DNA of 64,000 nt from Clavaria fumosa. Taxonomy: Eukaryota > Basidiomycota > Agaricomycetes > Agaricales > Clavariaceae. Positions 52,241 through 63,366 of this stretch are shown here, in pieces. The stretch covers positions 2,790,001-2,854,000 of the forward strand of contig OX637798.1 of NCBI GenBank assembly GCA_951802425.1. Reading direction: 5' to 3'. The notes under the pieces were generated by a model. The model saw only the letters and a program-made list of their open reading frames with translations. It ran no database searches and was not told the DNA's origin. A program made the position numbers and the translations under genes. How positions within the stretch are numbered: the first letter of the stretch is position 1; each line of letters begins with the position of its first letter.

Positions 52241-52914
52241 CATCACCTGGGGGAAGAGCCCTAGCCGCTGCTGTCATCGTCATTGTCATCGTTGTCCAGC
52301 TGTTGTCATCATCGCTGGCCGTGCAGCTGTCGCTGTCATTGCTGGCCCCTGCAGCTGTCGTTGTCATTGTCCCTGGCTGTTGTTGCTGGTGGCCACAGCT
52401 GCCGTCGTCATCATCGTTGTTGCTGGCGGCTGCAGCGGCTGCCACCGTGGTCATCATCGGTTGCTGCTGCTGTGGTCGCCATTGCACCATCTGCTGTCGT
52501 AGTCGCCGCCGTCTGTGGCAGCCATCATCGCCGTCGTTGTCTGCTGCAGCTGTCGTCGATGTCGTTGTCAGCTGCTGCTGCTGTCATTGTCACCAATTAG
52601 CACAAAAATGATGGATTAGAGAGAGAAGAAGGGGAATGGGGATGGTGACGCACCGTTGCTGGCACGAGCATGGTGTGGCTGGTCAAGGCAGTTGTCTAGT
52701 CACACATGTAACTGTAAAGCAAGAAACTGATTCAATCATCATCACACTTTTTAGACAGCATTCTACATTGTGAATTTAACATAGGATTGTTGAGCATGTG
52801 GACTCAATCCTTCCCAATTATTTTCAGAATTTATTATACTCATACTAAGATGCAGGGACAGTTTTTCTGTCAGTAGGACAGATACTGTGGCTGTGACTTA
52901 TGGGTCTCAATGAG
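52241..52914. repeat. Loop of the foldback element, GTY trinucleotide-rich
   Basis: 52260-52600 is built from imperfect GTC/GTT/GCT triplets. 52610-52914 is ordinary AT-richer DNA. No gene is seen. Confidence 0.75.
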
Positions 52915-53249
52915 GCGCAGGCAACGACAATGACCACTGGCACATGTTCCTCCCTCTTTTTTTTCTTTCCTTTTTTCTCTTTCTTTCACCCTCCCCCCGC
53001 TCTCTCTCCCCTCCCTCTCTCCCTCTCTTCAGCAGTGGTGCAATGACGACGGCAGCAGGAGGGGCAACAACAACAACAACAACAACGGGGCTGATGGGGG
53101 CAACAGGGGCAACAGGTGCGACGACGGTGGTTACAATAGGCTGCCTGCCAGGTGCGCCCTCCCTCCCTGTAGCAATGGCCCAAGCCCCCAACCGTGGTCA
53201 CAGACCAATGGTGGGGACTGGGGCCATTGGTAGTGGCTGGGCAGGGAGT

Positions 53250-53544
53250 GGCAGCAACGGCAGGGCAGGAGCAGCGGGGTGGGGAGTGGGTGGCAGGTGG
53301 TGGCAGGAGGGCAGGCAGCCGGTGGCAGCAGGGCAGGGAGCAGGAGCAGCAGGAGCAGGGCATAGTAGTAGTGTGGGGAATGGCAGTGGCAGCAAGGCAG
53401 GAGCAGCGGGGTGGGGAGCGGGCGGCGGCAGAAGGGCGGGCGGCGGGTGGCAGCAGCAGGGCGGGCAGCGGGTGGCAGCAGCAGGGCGGGCGGCGGGCGG
53501 CAGGTGGCAGCAGAAGGGCAGAGGCGGGTGGCAGCAGCAGGGCG
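53250..53544. repeat. GC-rich minisatellite in right foldback arm, part 1
   Basis: Units near GGCGGGTGGCAGCAGCAGGG. The copia element is inserted in this array, which resumes at 58559. Confidence 0.88.
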
Positions 53545-53898
53545 TGTTGAATATTCAAACCCGCACACGGCCCGCCCATCTCTTTTTCCTTTCGTAGCTT
53601 ACTCCGCTTGTTTATTCGCTCCCATAGCACAGACTCTTCTCTTTTACTCGCTGGAACCATTACCGCTGTCGCTACTAATTCACCTTCATTACTCGCTACC
53701 GCCTACATCGTACCAGTATATAGTCCGCCAATGTCGCGCATCGTACTCCCAACGACTCTCGTCGCTTGGGAGGTACGAGCACTCTTTCCTTCGTTTACCA
53801 CTCCGCTAATGCGCTCTGTAGCCTAATCATTTATTTAATAGGTACTTATGAATGTTAAACGACTCTCGTCGCTTGGGAGCCTAATCATTTATTTAATA
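53545..53898 (+). repeat. 5' LTR of copia element
   Basis: Begins with the palindromic TGTTGAATATTCAAAC and ends ATTTATTTAATA. The last part repeats CGACTCTCGTCGCTTGGGAG and CCTAATCATTTATTTAATA. Confidence 0.95.
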
Positions 53899-53920
53899 GA
53901 TTATGAGACCCGCGAGCGGG
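53899..53920 (+). promoter_or_regulatory. Candidate primer-binding site (methionine tRNA half)
   Basis: GATTATGAGACC directly after the LTR is the complement of GGTCTCATAATC, the anticodon region of eukaryotic elongator tRNA-Met. Copia-type elements can prime from a tRNA cleaved in the anticodon loop. Inferred from complementarity only. Confidence 0.5.
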
Positions 53921-53942
53921 CTCTAATTACACTCACTGCGCC

Positions 53943-56900
53943 ATGTCTCTCGTTACTCCCAGCCGAGTTACCAAAACCTTCACGCTCCCTAAACTCCAGC
54001 CTGATGGATCCAATTGGATAATATTTCTGGACAGCGTCGAGCTTGAATGCGCGTCGCATAACCTCGAAGGTCACCTGGATGGGAGCAGGACGAAGCCTGT
54101 CCCTCCCAGGACCGCAGTTGCCCCAGCCGAGGCAGAAACCTTCGAGCGCGAGACGGCGCGATGGACCGCTGGCGAGGCGACCATCCGAAAGGGACTGGCC
54201 GAGGCACTCCCTCCGGCTCTATACCTAACTGTTAGGAAGGAACCAACGGTGAAAGATGTCTGGACAAAGATTGTTCAGCATCATCAAGACAAGGCCCAGC
54301 TAATAGTGGTAGAGTTACGCACCAGATTACAAAACGAGAAATGCCCTGAAAAAGGGAACATACGCGACCACCTATCGAAACTGCGGCAGATGCGAGAGGA
54401 CCTCGCTCTGATGGGCGAGGCCATAACCGACGAAAACCTCCGGACGATCATATTAGCATCTCTCCCCCTTTCATACGACAATTTTCTCACCTCTATCACA
54501 AATCAGTTTAGCCCGATGGCCCTAACTGTCCATGTCCGCGAGCGAACCATTAACGGCGTCGTCGTGCCCGCCTTCGACACCGTGATAACCCCTCCGAAGA
54601 TCAGTCCTGACCGGCTTATTGAGCTACTAGGCCAGGAAGCCGACCGTCACACCCTCAGAGACGGAAGCGCTAAGAAGAAAGAAAGTAACGAGGTGGCACT
54701 CGCCGCCTCGTCTGACTCCACAGGGACTAAAAAGAAGAAGGACAAGTCAAAAGTAAAATGCTTCAACTGTCAACGGACCGGACATTACCAACGTGATTGC
54801 TTTGCCAAAGGTGGGGGAAAGGAAGGGCAATGGCCCAAGCGAAAAGGGGAGAAATCCGAGAAAGCTGCCGCCGCCCAGTCCGACGACGAGGAGAGCGGTT
54901 GGGCAGCCATCCTAGACGGTGACGATCAAGCCGAAGGTGACCGCGCCAACCTCGCCGAGGCGCGCAATGATGTGGAGATATACGACTCCGGCGCCTCTCG
55001 ACACATGTCACCGTATCGCTCAAAATTCATAAACTTCTCAGAAATCCCGGCCAAGAAAATTCGTACCGCCGACCAACGCACCTTTCTAGCGACTGGAAAG
55101 GGGGACATGTACATAATGGTCCCAAAAGGCAAGACCGAGACCAAAGTCTTACTGCGAGACGTCCTATATGCATCAGAGATGTCAGCAACACTTGTTTCTA
55201 TTGGAAGAATTGTAGCGGCAAAACACACCGTTGTGTTCCGTGGTATGACCCTCCAGATACTCGATCCAGCCGGCAAAGTGGTAGGCAAAATCCCCAAGTC
55301 GGGCGGACTGTACACCGTCAACCACGGGCCATACAGCGAGGATGGGGTCGCGCTAGCAGCCCGAAGCGTCAGCGTCAGCATTGACTCACTCCACAGGAAG
55401 ATGGGGCACATATCTTACGAAGCTGTGCGGAATCTCGTCCGCCAGGGAATGATCACAGGGGTGGAGCTCGACGACGCAGAGCAACCCGGCCCCTGCGAGT
55501 CATGCGAGTACGCAAAAACCACCCGGAAACCCATCCGGAAGACGCGAATGGAGCCGTGAGCGAAGTCATACGGTGACGAGATCTACTCCGACCTATGGGG
55601 GCCATCACCTGTGAGATCGATCGGCGGGCGCCGATACTACATAACTTACACGGACGGGTGCACGCGATGGACCGTTGTTGACGCCCTTCGCACCAAGGAC
55701 GAAGCACTTACCTCATACCGACGCTTCGAGGCATGGGTCAAAACCCAACGAAATACAAAAATCAAATGCCTCTTCTTGGATCGCGGGGGAGAGTACATGG
55801 GTGAAAAGTTTTCAGACCACCTGGCCGAAGCTGGAACAGTACGACGACTTACTGTCCACGACACCCCCGAGTATAACGGAGTCGCCGAGCGCCTAAACCG
55901 AATGATCCTCGAGCGCGTCCGAGCCATACTCCATGCAAGTGAACTCCCGAAGTTCCTATGGGCCGAGGCAGTCAGACATGCCGTCTACTTAAAGAACCGC
56001 ACATCCACACGAGCACTCACCAACATGACACCATACCAGGCCCTGTTCGGTACGAAACCAGACCTGTCGAATCTCCACGAGTGGGGAACAAAGGTCTGGG
56101 TGCATGACCCGACGGGAACGAAGCTTGATGGGCAATCGCAGGTAGGGCGGTGGGTCGGTTTTGATGAAGAAAGTCACGGCCATCGCATTTACTGGCCTAA
56201 CCGTCATTCTGTAACGGCGGAGAGAAGTGTTAAGTTCGATGTCGAAAACGTTGTACTCACCCATGATGTCCCTCTGCAGACTACCAAAACTCGCCGCCCC
56301 GATGCCCTCGAAGAGCCCTCCCTGTCAAAAGAAGTAGGTCCGACCGACGAAAACGAACCAATCGTTGTTGAAGAGAGGCCGGAACTTGAGACACGAGATG
56401 AGGAAGAAACGAGGCCGAAACGCACCCGAAAACCGTCAGAATACATCAAAAGACTTCAGCGAGGTGAAGGGACGGTAGAAGGGAAGCAGAAGGGGCCGAA
56501 CTTACCGCGAGGCATAACAGAATTCACCATACACGAAGATCCAGAGCCAATAGCATCCTTCTGCGACATCGATGCAGAAGAACGAGGGGCTGTCGAGTAC
56601 GCATCTGTAGCAGCAACGGTCGAGGCCGAGGGACTGGATCCTACCTACGAGGAGGCGAGAAGACGCCCAGACTGGCCGAAGTGGCAGCAGGCGATACAGA
56701 CCGAGCTCACCAATCTTAAAGAAGCGCGCACCTGGACCGTTGTCAAGCGACCCCCCGGCAGGAACGTCGTCAGTTCGCGATGGGTCCTACGGATAAAGAA
56801 AAATGCGCTTGGTCAGGTTGAAAAGTAAAAGGCAAGACTGGTGGCAAAGGGATACTCACAGGTATACGGTGAGGATTACTTCGAGACCTTCGCACCGGTC

Positions 56901-58196
56901 GCCCGCCTAGCCTCGATACGCACGATCCTCGCGATAGCGGCCAGAAATGACTGGGAGATCGACACCTTTGATTTTCATAGTGCCTACCTGAACGGTCAGC
57001 TCGACGGTAATGAGGAAGTCTTCATGGAACAACCACCTGGCTTCGAAGTCGAGAACCGCTCCCAGTACGTCTTGAAGTTGGCCAAAGCGATATACGGATT
57101 GAAGCAGAGTGGGCGAAAGTGGTACGAGGCGCTACGAGGGAAACTCGTGGCCCTTGGTTTTCGCAGGTGCGAGGCAGACCATGCCGTGTTTCACAGGCAT
57201 AGGAACTCGTCAACCATCGTTATGGCAATTCACGTTGATGATTGCATAATAACCGGGAATGACGCGACGGAAATCCAGAGGGCGAAGGGGGAGTTGAACA
57301 AAGAATTCAAACTTACGGACTTGGGCGCAGTCGGTTGGGTGCTGGGAATCGCGGTAACCCGCAACCGCGCGGCTCGCACGTTGTCGCTGAGTCAGCGCAA
57401 CTACATCGAAGGGATTCTCGCACGAGGAAATTTCGGTGACCTCCCCCCCAGGGCCTCGCCCATGGATTGCTCCAAGCTTTTCTCGCACTCGCAATGTCCA
57501 ACCGACATCGACGAAATCGCGCGCATGTCGAAACTCCCCTATCGCTCCCTGCTGGGAAAATTGATGTGGGCAGACGTCGCCACACGCCCGGACATCGCTT
57601 TCGCCGTATCAACGCTCGCACAGTTCTCCAATAACCCCGGAAGGCCTCATTGGGAGGCCCTCAAACACGTGTTCCGATACCTCGCAGGCACTAAGGACTG
57701 GAGACTTACCTACGGAGGCTCGTCCGAAGGCCTGGAGGGATATAGCGATGCAGATGGAAGCTCGCAGGAACATAGAAAAGCAATTAGAGGGTACGCCTTT
57801 TTGATTAATGGAGGAGCCGTGTCATGTGCCGCTAAGAAACAGGAAATCGTTGCCCTATCCACCACGGAGGCCGAATACGTCGCCATGACCCACACCGCGA
57901 AGGAGGCCGTATGGCTCCACCGACTCATCAGCGAACTTTTTCAACCGTTCAACTCACCCACTTCGCTCTACTGCGACAACCAGTCCGCAATCGCACTCTC
58001 GAAGGACGGGCAATTCCACGCCCGCACGAAACACATCGACATTCGTTATCATTTCATACGCTACGTCATCACGGACGGCTCCATCAATCTAATTTACTGC
58101 CCTACAGACGAAATGGTGGCCGACACGCTCACGAAGGCGCTCCCGAATGCGAAGGCCAAACATTTCGCGAACGCGCTGGGACTGCGCGCGGTTTGA
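53943..58196 (+). pseudogene. Copia polyprotein with two nonsense codons
   Basis: One frame of 1417 codons starting MSLVTPSRVTKTFTLPKLQ. Gag (about 1-270); zinc knuckle CFNCQRTGHYQRDC; protease YDSGASRHMSPYR (about 345); GAG-pre-integrase LHRKMGHISYEAVRN; integrase from EIYSDLWGP with KCLFLDRGGEYMG and PEYNGVAERLNR; RT with HVDDCIITG at the YVDD position; RNase H from YSDADGSSQEHRKAIRGY with STTEAEYVAM. TGA at 55557-55559 stands for an expected arginine and TAA at 56826-56828 replaces the aromatic residue in VEK-KARLVAKGY. Apart from these two codons the frame is clean. Confidence 0.93.
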
Positions 58197-58204
58197 AGGG
58201 GGAG

Positions 58205-58558
58205 TGTTGAATATTCAAACCCGCGCACGGCCCGCCCATCTCTTTTTCCTTTCGTAGCTTACTCCGCTTGATTATTCGCTCCCGTAGCACGGACTCTTCT
58301 CTTTTACTCGCTAGAACCATTACCGCTGTCGCTACTAATTCACCTTCATTACTCGCTACCACCTACATCGTACCAGTATATAGTCCGCCAATGTCGCACA
58401 TCGTACTCCCAACGACTCTCGTCGCTTGGGAGGTACGAGCACTCTTTCCTTCGTTTACCACTCCGCTAATGCGCTCTGTAGCCTAATCATTTATTTAATA
58501 GGTACTTATGAATGTTAAACGACTCTCGTCGCTTGGGAGCCTAATCATTTATTTAATA
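58205..58558 (+). repeat. 3' LTR of copia element
   Basis: Same length and ends as the 5' LTR; preceded by the polypurine tract TTTGAAGGGGGAG. Confidence 0.95.
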
Positions 58559-58890
58559 GGGCGGGCGGCGGGTAGCGGCAGCAGGGCAGGCGGCACGTAG
58601 GTGACGTAGCAGCAGAAGGGCGGGCGGCGGTTGGCAGCAGCAGGGCGGACGGCGGGTGGCAGCAGCAGGGCGGGCGGCAGGTGGCAGCAGCAGGGTGGGC
58701 GGCGGGTGGCGGCAGCAGGGCGGGCAGCGGGTGGCGGCAGCAGGGCAGAGGCAGGTGGCGGCAGCAGGGCAGGTGGCACGTAGCAGCAGAAGGGCGGGCG
58801 GCGGGTCACCGTGGCGGCAGCAGGGCAGGCGGCACGTAGCAGCAGAAGGGCAGGCGGCGGGTGGCAGCAGCAGGGCGGGCGGCAGGCATC
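58559..58890. repeat. GC-rich minisatellite in right foldback arm, part 2
   Basis: About 14 units of roughly 23 bases (GGCGGGTGGCAGCAGCAGGG), some with GGCACGTAGCAGCAGAAG. The array is longer than its counterpart in the left arm, so the arms have diverged in length. Confidence 0.9.
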
Positions 58891-59062
58891 AGCGAGTGGG
58901 ATGCATGATGGCAAGAGTGATGCATGATGTGTGGTGGCATCATGCATCATCTCCCTCTGGGTGATGATGCATCCTCACCATTCGCAAACTTACCGTCATC
59001 TATGCATCACACACTTACTGTAAGTACCATAGATTAATGCATTAATTTACTTGAATCGCCTG
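58891..59062. repeat. Right terminal part of the foldback element
   Basis: Dense in GATGCATC/TGATGCAT words and with ATGGTACTTACAGTAAG on the inverted strand, similar to the left end (51460-51520). Confidence 0.75.
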
Positions 59063-59069
59063 GCGCACG

Positions 59070-59088
59070 ACCCAATGACTTCCGTGAT
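59070..59088 (-). pseudogene. G-alpha relic, residual 19 bases
   Basis: ACCCAATGACTTCCGTGAT matches 42033-42051 of copy 1 with two differences and resumes exactly after the second GCGCACG. It is cut by the copia LTR that follows. Confidence 0.75.
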
Positions 59089-59340
59089 TATAGAATAAAA
59101 CTAAAGACAGTCTATTAGCTCAGTCGAAGTACGGACTGAGCTCGTAGTTACCTAAAGACAGTCTATTCTATATTATCCTGTTAGAATAGATGTCTAAACG
59201 GAAGAGAGAACATTCATTACTCACAGCTCAGTCGAAGTACGGACTGAGCTGTGCAAAGAGAAAAACACACGGCTAAAAGACTAATTGAATGTCCGATTGG
59301 GTAAGCGGTATTGTAACCGGTAATACCGACAATCTCAACA
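59089..59340 (-). repeat. 3' LTR of second copia element
   Basis: On the minus strand it starts TGTTGAGATTGTCGGTA after the polypurine tract TTGAGGGGGAG. Inside, a hairpin-forming word with arms AGCTCAGTC and GACTGAGCT occurs twice (about 59115 and 59226), and AAAGACAGTCTATT also occurs twice. The far end is set where G-alpha sequence begins. Confidence 0.75.
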
Positions 59341-59347
59341 CTCCCCC

Positions 59348-60374
59348 TCAATCGGGCAGTAATGCGAGTTCGCGAACGAAGATTTCAAAGGCGGGCCATG
59401 CGAGAGGTTTCGTGAGCCCGTCCGCAACGTTTTCGCTGGTCGGAACATATTCAACCGCAATCGTTCCATGTTCTACCGCTTCGCGCACCAGATGGTGACG
59501 AATGTCAATGTGTTTCGTCCGAGCGTGAAACTTGTTATTCTTCGCTATGGCCATCGTGGACATGTTGTCCAGCCACAGCTTCGTCGGACCATCCTTGCGC
59601 ACTCCCAATTCCTCTAAAAAACTTCTTAGCCAGTAGATTTCTCTTGCTGCGTGCGCCGCGGCAACGTATTCAGCTTCTGTGCTCGATTGAGCAACCAACG
59701 TTTGCTTCTTCGACGACCAGGTAACCGCGCCGCGTCCTAGCCTCATAACGAAGCCCGAAATCGAGTGGCGGTCGGGTTGCGATGCCCAGTCGGCATCCGA
59801 GAAGACCTCCGGGCGGGTTGCTGGGCCACCTAGGGTGAGCCACAGGTGACGTGTCGTATGCAAATACCTGATTAGCCTCTTTAGCGCTTCCCAATGTTCC
59901 GGCACTGGGTTCTGGGAAAATTGCGAAAGGATTCCAACTGCGAGCTGGATGTCTGGGCGTGTGATAACGGCTGGCCAGAGTACTCCCCCACAAGCTTCTT
60001 GGTACGGTGCATCAATTGGATGGTTCGGACACTGATCCTTCGACAGCACAACACCCGGGTCCATCGCGATGTGGACTGCGCGTTCTTTCTCAACCTCAAA
60101 ACGCTTTGCGAGTGCCTCAATGTACGCCTTCTGATTCAGCGCTAGCGTCCTCGCAGGTCTGTTCCTCCGGACCTCGAAACTGAGTAGCCATGACAGCTCC
60201 CCCTGGTCCGTGATCTCGAACGACGCTCTAAGCTCGCGTTTCACACCATCAACAGCCCTAGTGTTTCCCATGATTATCATGTCATCGGTTGACACAGAAA
60301 CGTGCGCGGTTTTGTCCATTTTTGTCCTGATGAACACTGATTGGTCCAGTTTGGAGATGTTGAATCCCAGTTCT
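59348..60374 (-). pseudogene. Copia RT end and RNase H
   Basis: The minus strand continues the RT from LGFNISKLDQ into a region where the YVDD box reads STDD (SVSTDDMIIMG). It then reads SWLLSFEVRRNRPARTLALNQKAYIE and RNase H FSDADWASQPDRHSISGFVMR with SSTEAEYVAAAHAAREIYWLRSFLEELG, ending at 59348. The changed RT box means no activity is expected. Confidence 0.88.
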
Positions 60375-60381
60375 GTGAAAG

Positions 60382-61447
60382 CAGGCGATCCTGTAGTTTT
60401 GATGTATCATATGCACCAAATTGATGCATTTGAGTGATGAACAATTAGCATCAATTGGTGCATGCACCTGATGTATCACTTTGGAGCATCTGATGCATTA
60501 CCTTGTGGATGGTACATCTGATATATCATGATGCCAGATGATGCATCTGCCATAGCCATAGACAGTGAATGTATCATGCATACATAATGTTGATGTATCA
60601 GCATGTCAGCATCTGATGTATTGTTGAAGCTGTTCTGGAAATTTGGCACATCTGATATAACATGGACATTCAATACATCACTGCCAATGCTTATCCAAAA
60701 ATGAATAAAAAAGCGAATTTATTATCATTAAACTTAAACTTATTACTGTATTACAGTAATGACTAATATTAAATCTATTTCTATATAAATTCTATTTATT
60801 CACACTCTATCACAATCCTGAAGTTGGGAGAAAGTTGGGGGGGAAGCAGGGCAAGTTGCTGTATTTATATGCCACGCTTTGTGGCTGTGCAAACGCGTGA
60901 CATGGTAACGTTGATTAGGTGTTACCATGTCACGCATTTGCACAGCCACAAAGTGCGGCATATAAATACAGCAGCTTGCCTTGCTTCCCCCCCACTTTCT
61001 CCCAACTTCAGGATTGTGATAGAGTGTGAATAAATAGAATTTATATAGAAATAGATTTAATATTAGTCATTACTGTAATACAGTAATAAGTTTAAGTTTA
61101 ATGATAATAAATTCGCTTTTTTATTCATTTTTGGATAAGCATTGGCAGTGATGTATTGAATGTCCATGTTATATCAGATGTGCCAAATTTCCAGAACAGC
61201 TTCAACAATACATCAGATGCTGACATGCTGATACATCAACATTATGTATGCATGATACATTCACTGTCTATGGCTATGGCAGATGCATCATCTGGCATCA
61301 TGATATATCAGATGTACCATCCACAAGGCAATGCATCAGATGCTCCAAAGTGATACATCAGGTGCATGCACCAATTGATGCTAATTGTTCATCACTCAAA
61401 TGCATCAATTTGGTGCATATGATACATCAAAACTACAGGATGTGGTG
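60382..61447. mobile_element. Hairpin (foldback) element, 1066 bp, 7-bp target duplication
   Basis: Arms 60382-60909 and 60921-61447 are near-perfect reverse complements around an 11-base loop. An exact GTGAAAG flanks it (60375-60381, 61448-61454). With the element and one GTGAAAG left out, the copia RT frame runs on without loss (ARTF-TELGF). The arms are full of GATGCATC/GATGTATC words, and the left end reads CAGGCGATCCTG. Mirror-image frames of 65 codons on both strands are products of the palindrome. Confidence 0.95.
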
Positions 61448-61454
61448 GTGAAAG

Positions 61455-62808
61455 TGCGTGCCATGCGCTCGTACCACCTGTGTCCTGCTTGCTTTAGGCC
61501 GTAGAGGCCCTTCCGCAGTCTACACACCTTCCCTCGCTCTCCGTCGTCCAATACTCCGCTCGGGGCCTCCATGTATACCTCGTCTTCGAGGTCCGCATTC
61601 AGGTAAGCACTTACGACGTCGATTTGGTCGATCTCCCAGTCGCGCTGAGCAGCCAGAGCTAGTAGGACCCTTATCGATCCAATCTTTGCAGCGGCCGCAA
61701 ACGTCTCGTCGTAGTTTACGCCTTTCGTCTGACAGTGTCCGCCTGCGACAACTCGCGCCTTGAATTTTACGACTTCGCCACTAGGTCCATGCTTGACCTT
61801 GAAGACGTATCCGCAGGGGATGACAGGTTTATCAGTTGGCCGGGTGACTATGTCCCAAGTGCGTAGCTTCTTCAGTACGTCAAGTTCAGCATTATACGCT
61901 TGTCGCCATTGACTTGCATCGGGACCTGCGAATGCCTGAGCGAGTGTGCGGGGCTCGCCACCAGTTACGCCAGTGAGTAGAGCGACTAGAGGTACGTTGT
62001 CAGCGTTTTCGGAGGCATCAATTGCGATGTTAACATCTGCGCTGTGCGGGGTAAGACCTGCCAGCGTCCTGTAGTAACCGGGTTGCGGGCGCGGTCGACG
62101 GGGACGCTGATTCTCGTCTGTAGGTGGGTCAGGGTGAGGCGGTTCAGCGACTTCGGCGTCATGGGACTCCGGTTGATTTCCTTCTGCAGGATCATTGTCA
62201 GGGGTGTCGTTATTTAGAGGTGAGTGAGGACGCAGAATGCGTTTAGTCTTCTCCCCCTCATGCTGCGTCTCACTGTTCCAGGTGAGAGTGTCCTTGCTCT
62301 CGTCTCGGTTGAAGACGACCTTGCGTTCTATCCTGATCTTCCTTTTGTCTGGAAAGTAGATGCGGCAGCCTGTGCTTGTTGAATCAAAACCAACAAAATG
62401 GCCCAAGTGGGCTTGAGACTCAAGCTTGCCGGCATTGACTGTTTTTACCCATGTCGGGGTGCCGAACGGTACGACTCACAAGAGGTCAGGATGTTTTCCG
62501 TAGCGGGCTGAGAACGGGGTGGAGCCGTCGAGGGCGCGGGTAGGTGCTCGGTTCTTTACCCACGTCGCATGATTCATAGCCTCCCCCCAAAGGTTTCTGG
62601 GCAGCCTCGAATCAATGAGCATCGCTCTGGCTAGCTCGACCTTTGTTCTGTTCCAGCGCTCTGCAATGCCGACTTGTTCATGCGTGTCGTGAACGGTAAG
62701 CTCTCGTTTGGTTCCCTTAGCAGCTAGATGATCTGTGAACATCCTTGAGGTAAACTCGGCACCACGATCTGAGCGTAAGTACTTTATCTTGGCGCCGTCT
62801 TGGGTTTC
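61455..62808 (-). pseudogene. Copia integrase end and RT start
   Basis: The minus strand reads KIKYLRSDRGAEFTSRMF, VHDTHEQVGIAERWNRTKVELARAML (integrase DDE end), then a TGA near 62474, GHFVGFDSTSTGCRIYFPDKRKI, a Pro/Glu linker, and RT: WDIVTRPTDKPVIPCGYVFKVKHGPSGEVVKFKARVVAGGHCQTKGVNYDETFA, DVVSAYLNADLEDEVYMEAP, KGLYGLKQAGHRWYERMARTF. TGA also at 62806-62808. Confidence 0.88.
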
Positions 62809-63366
62809 TCAAGCAGCTTCAAACGTTTTGTAGGCGTTGAAAACTGTGGAATTGTCACGCACGAACTGGACTTCAGTCCATTGTGTAGCATCGTCGACGA
62901 AATCAATGGTGTACCGGTTCCCACCTAGGGAATGAACAGATGTGGGTCCCCAGAGGTCTGTGTGGATCCTCTCGCCGTATTTCTGAGCTTTGTTAGTCAC
63001 TTTCTCTGGGAAGGGGCGACGGTGAGGTTTTGCCTGTGTGCAGGCATCGCAGAAAGGTGTGTCGGATGTGTCATCAACCTCAATGCCAAGGACTTTGCCT
63101 GACACTATTGCATGCTTCACAGCGGCGTAGTTGATATGGCCGAGGACACGGTGCGCTTTGAGCATGGTAAGTTTTTGACCTTTCACAGCTACGTGCACGG
63201 CATCTAACAGGGGCGACAGCCTTTGCAATCTGTATAGGCCATTCGTCTTTGGGATTCTAGCTAGGATCTTTCCTTGTGGGGTTTTTACCATACATAGGTT
63301 ATCAGCAAACTCCATGGTGTATCTGGCCTCAGAGAGCTTTCCCACAGAGATGAGAGTAAAAGCCAT
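62809..63366 (-). pseudogene. Copia protease end, GAG-pre-integrase and integrase core start
   Basis: FTLISVGKLSEARYTMEF continues the protease region. HRVLGHINYAAVKHAIVSGKVLGIEV and CDACTQAKPHRRPF form the zinc region, and ERIHTDLWGPTSVHSLGGNRYTIDFVDDATQWTEV begins the catalytic core. A frameshift near 63367 separates it from the gag part. Confidence 0.88.

Larger units (their letters stand above)
53545..58558 (+). mobile_element. Ty1/copia element, nearly complete
   Basis: 354-bp LTRs (53545-53898, 58205-58558) flanked by GGGCG (53540-53544, 58559-58563). The LTRs differ at about seven positions, mostly transitions. One reading frame with two stops lies between them. Confidence 0.95.
51445..59062. 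mobile_element. Large foldback element with 7-bp target duplication
   Basis: Flanked by exact GCGCACG (51438-51444, 59063-59069) inside the G-alpha relic; the paralogous locus has a single GCGCACG at 42026-42032 and no element. The ends read CACATGAGG on the left and, inverted, CAGGCGATTC on the right, both followed by TGATGCATT-like words. Arms run 51445-about 52240 and, inverted, 52915-53544 plus 58564-59062 (split by the copia element). No transposase is present. Confidence 0.88.

Noticed and set aside
51503..52264. Long Pro/Ala/Cys-rich frames in both foldback arms (also 52944-53660)
   Set aside because: GC-rich minisatellite and trinucleotide repeats leave all frames open; mirror copies appear in the inverted arm.
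60476..61353. Identical 65-codon frames on opposite strands (60476-60673 and 61156-61353)
   Set aside because: Both are products of the palindrome; GATGCATC repeats give a His/Met/Ile-rich translation without features.
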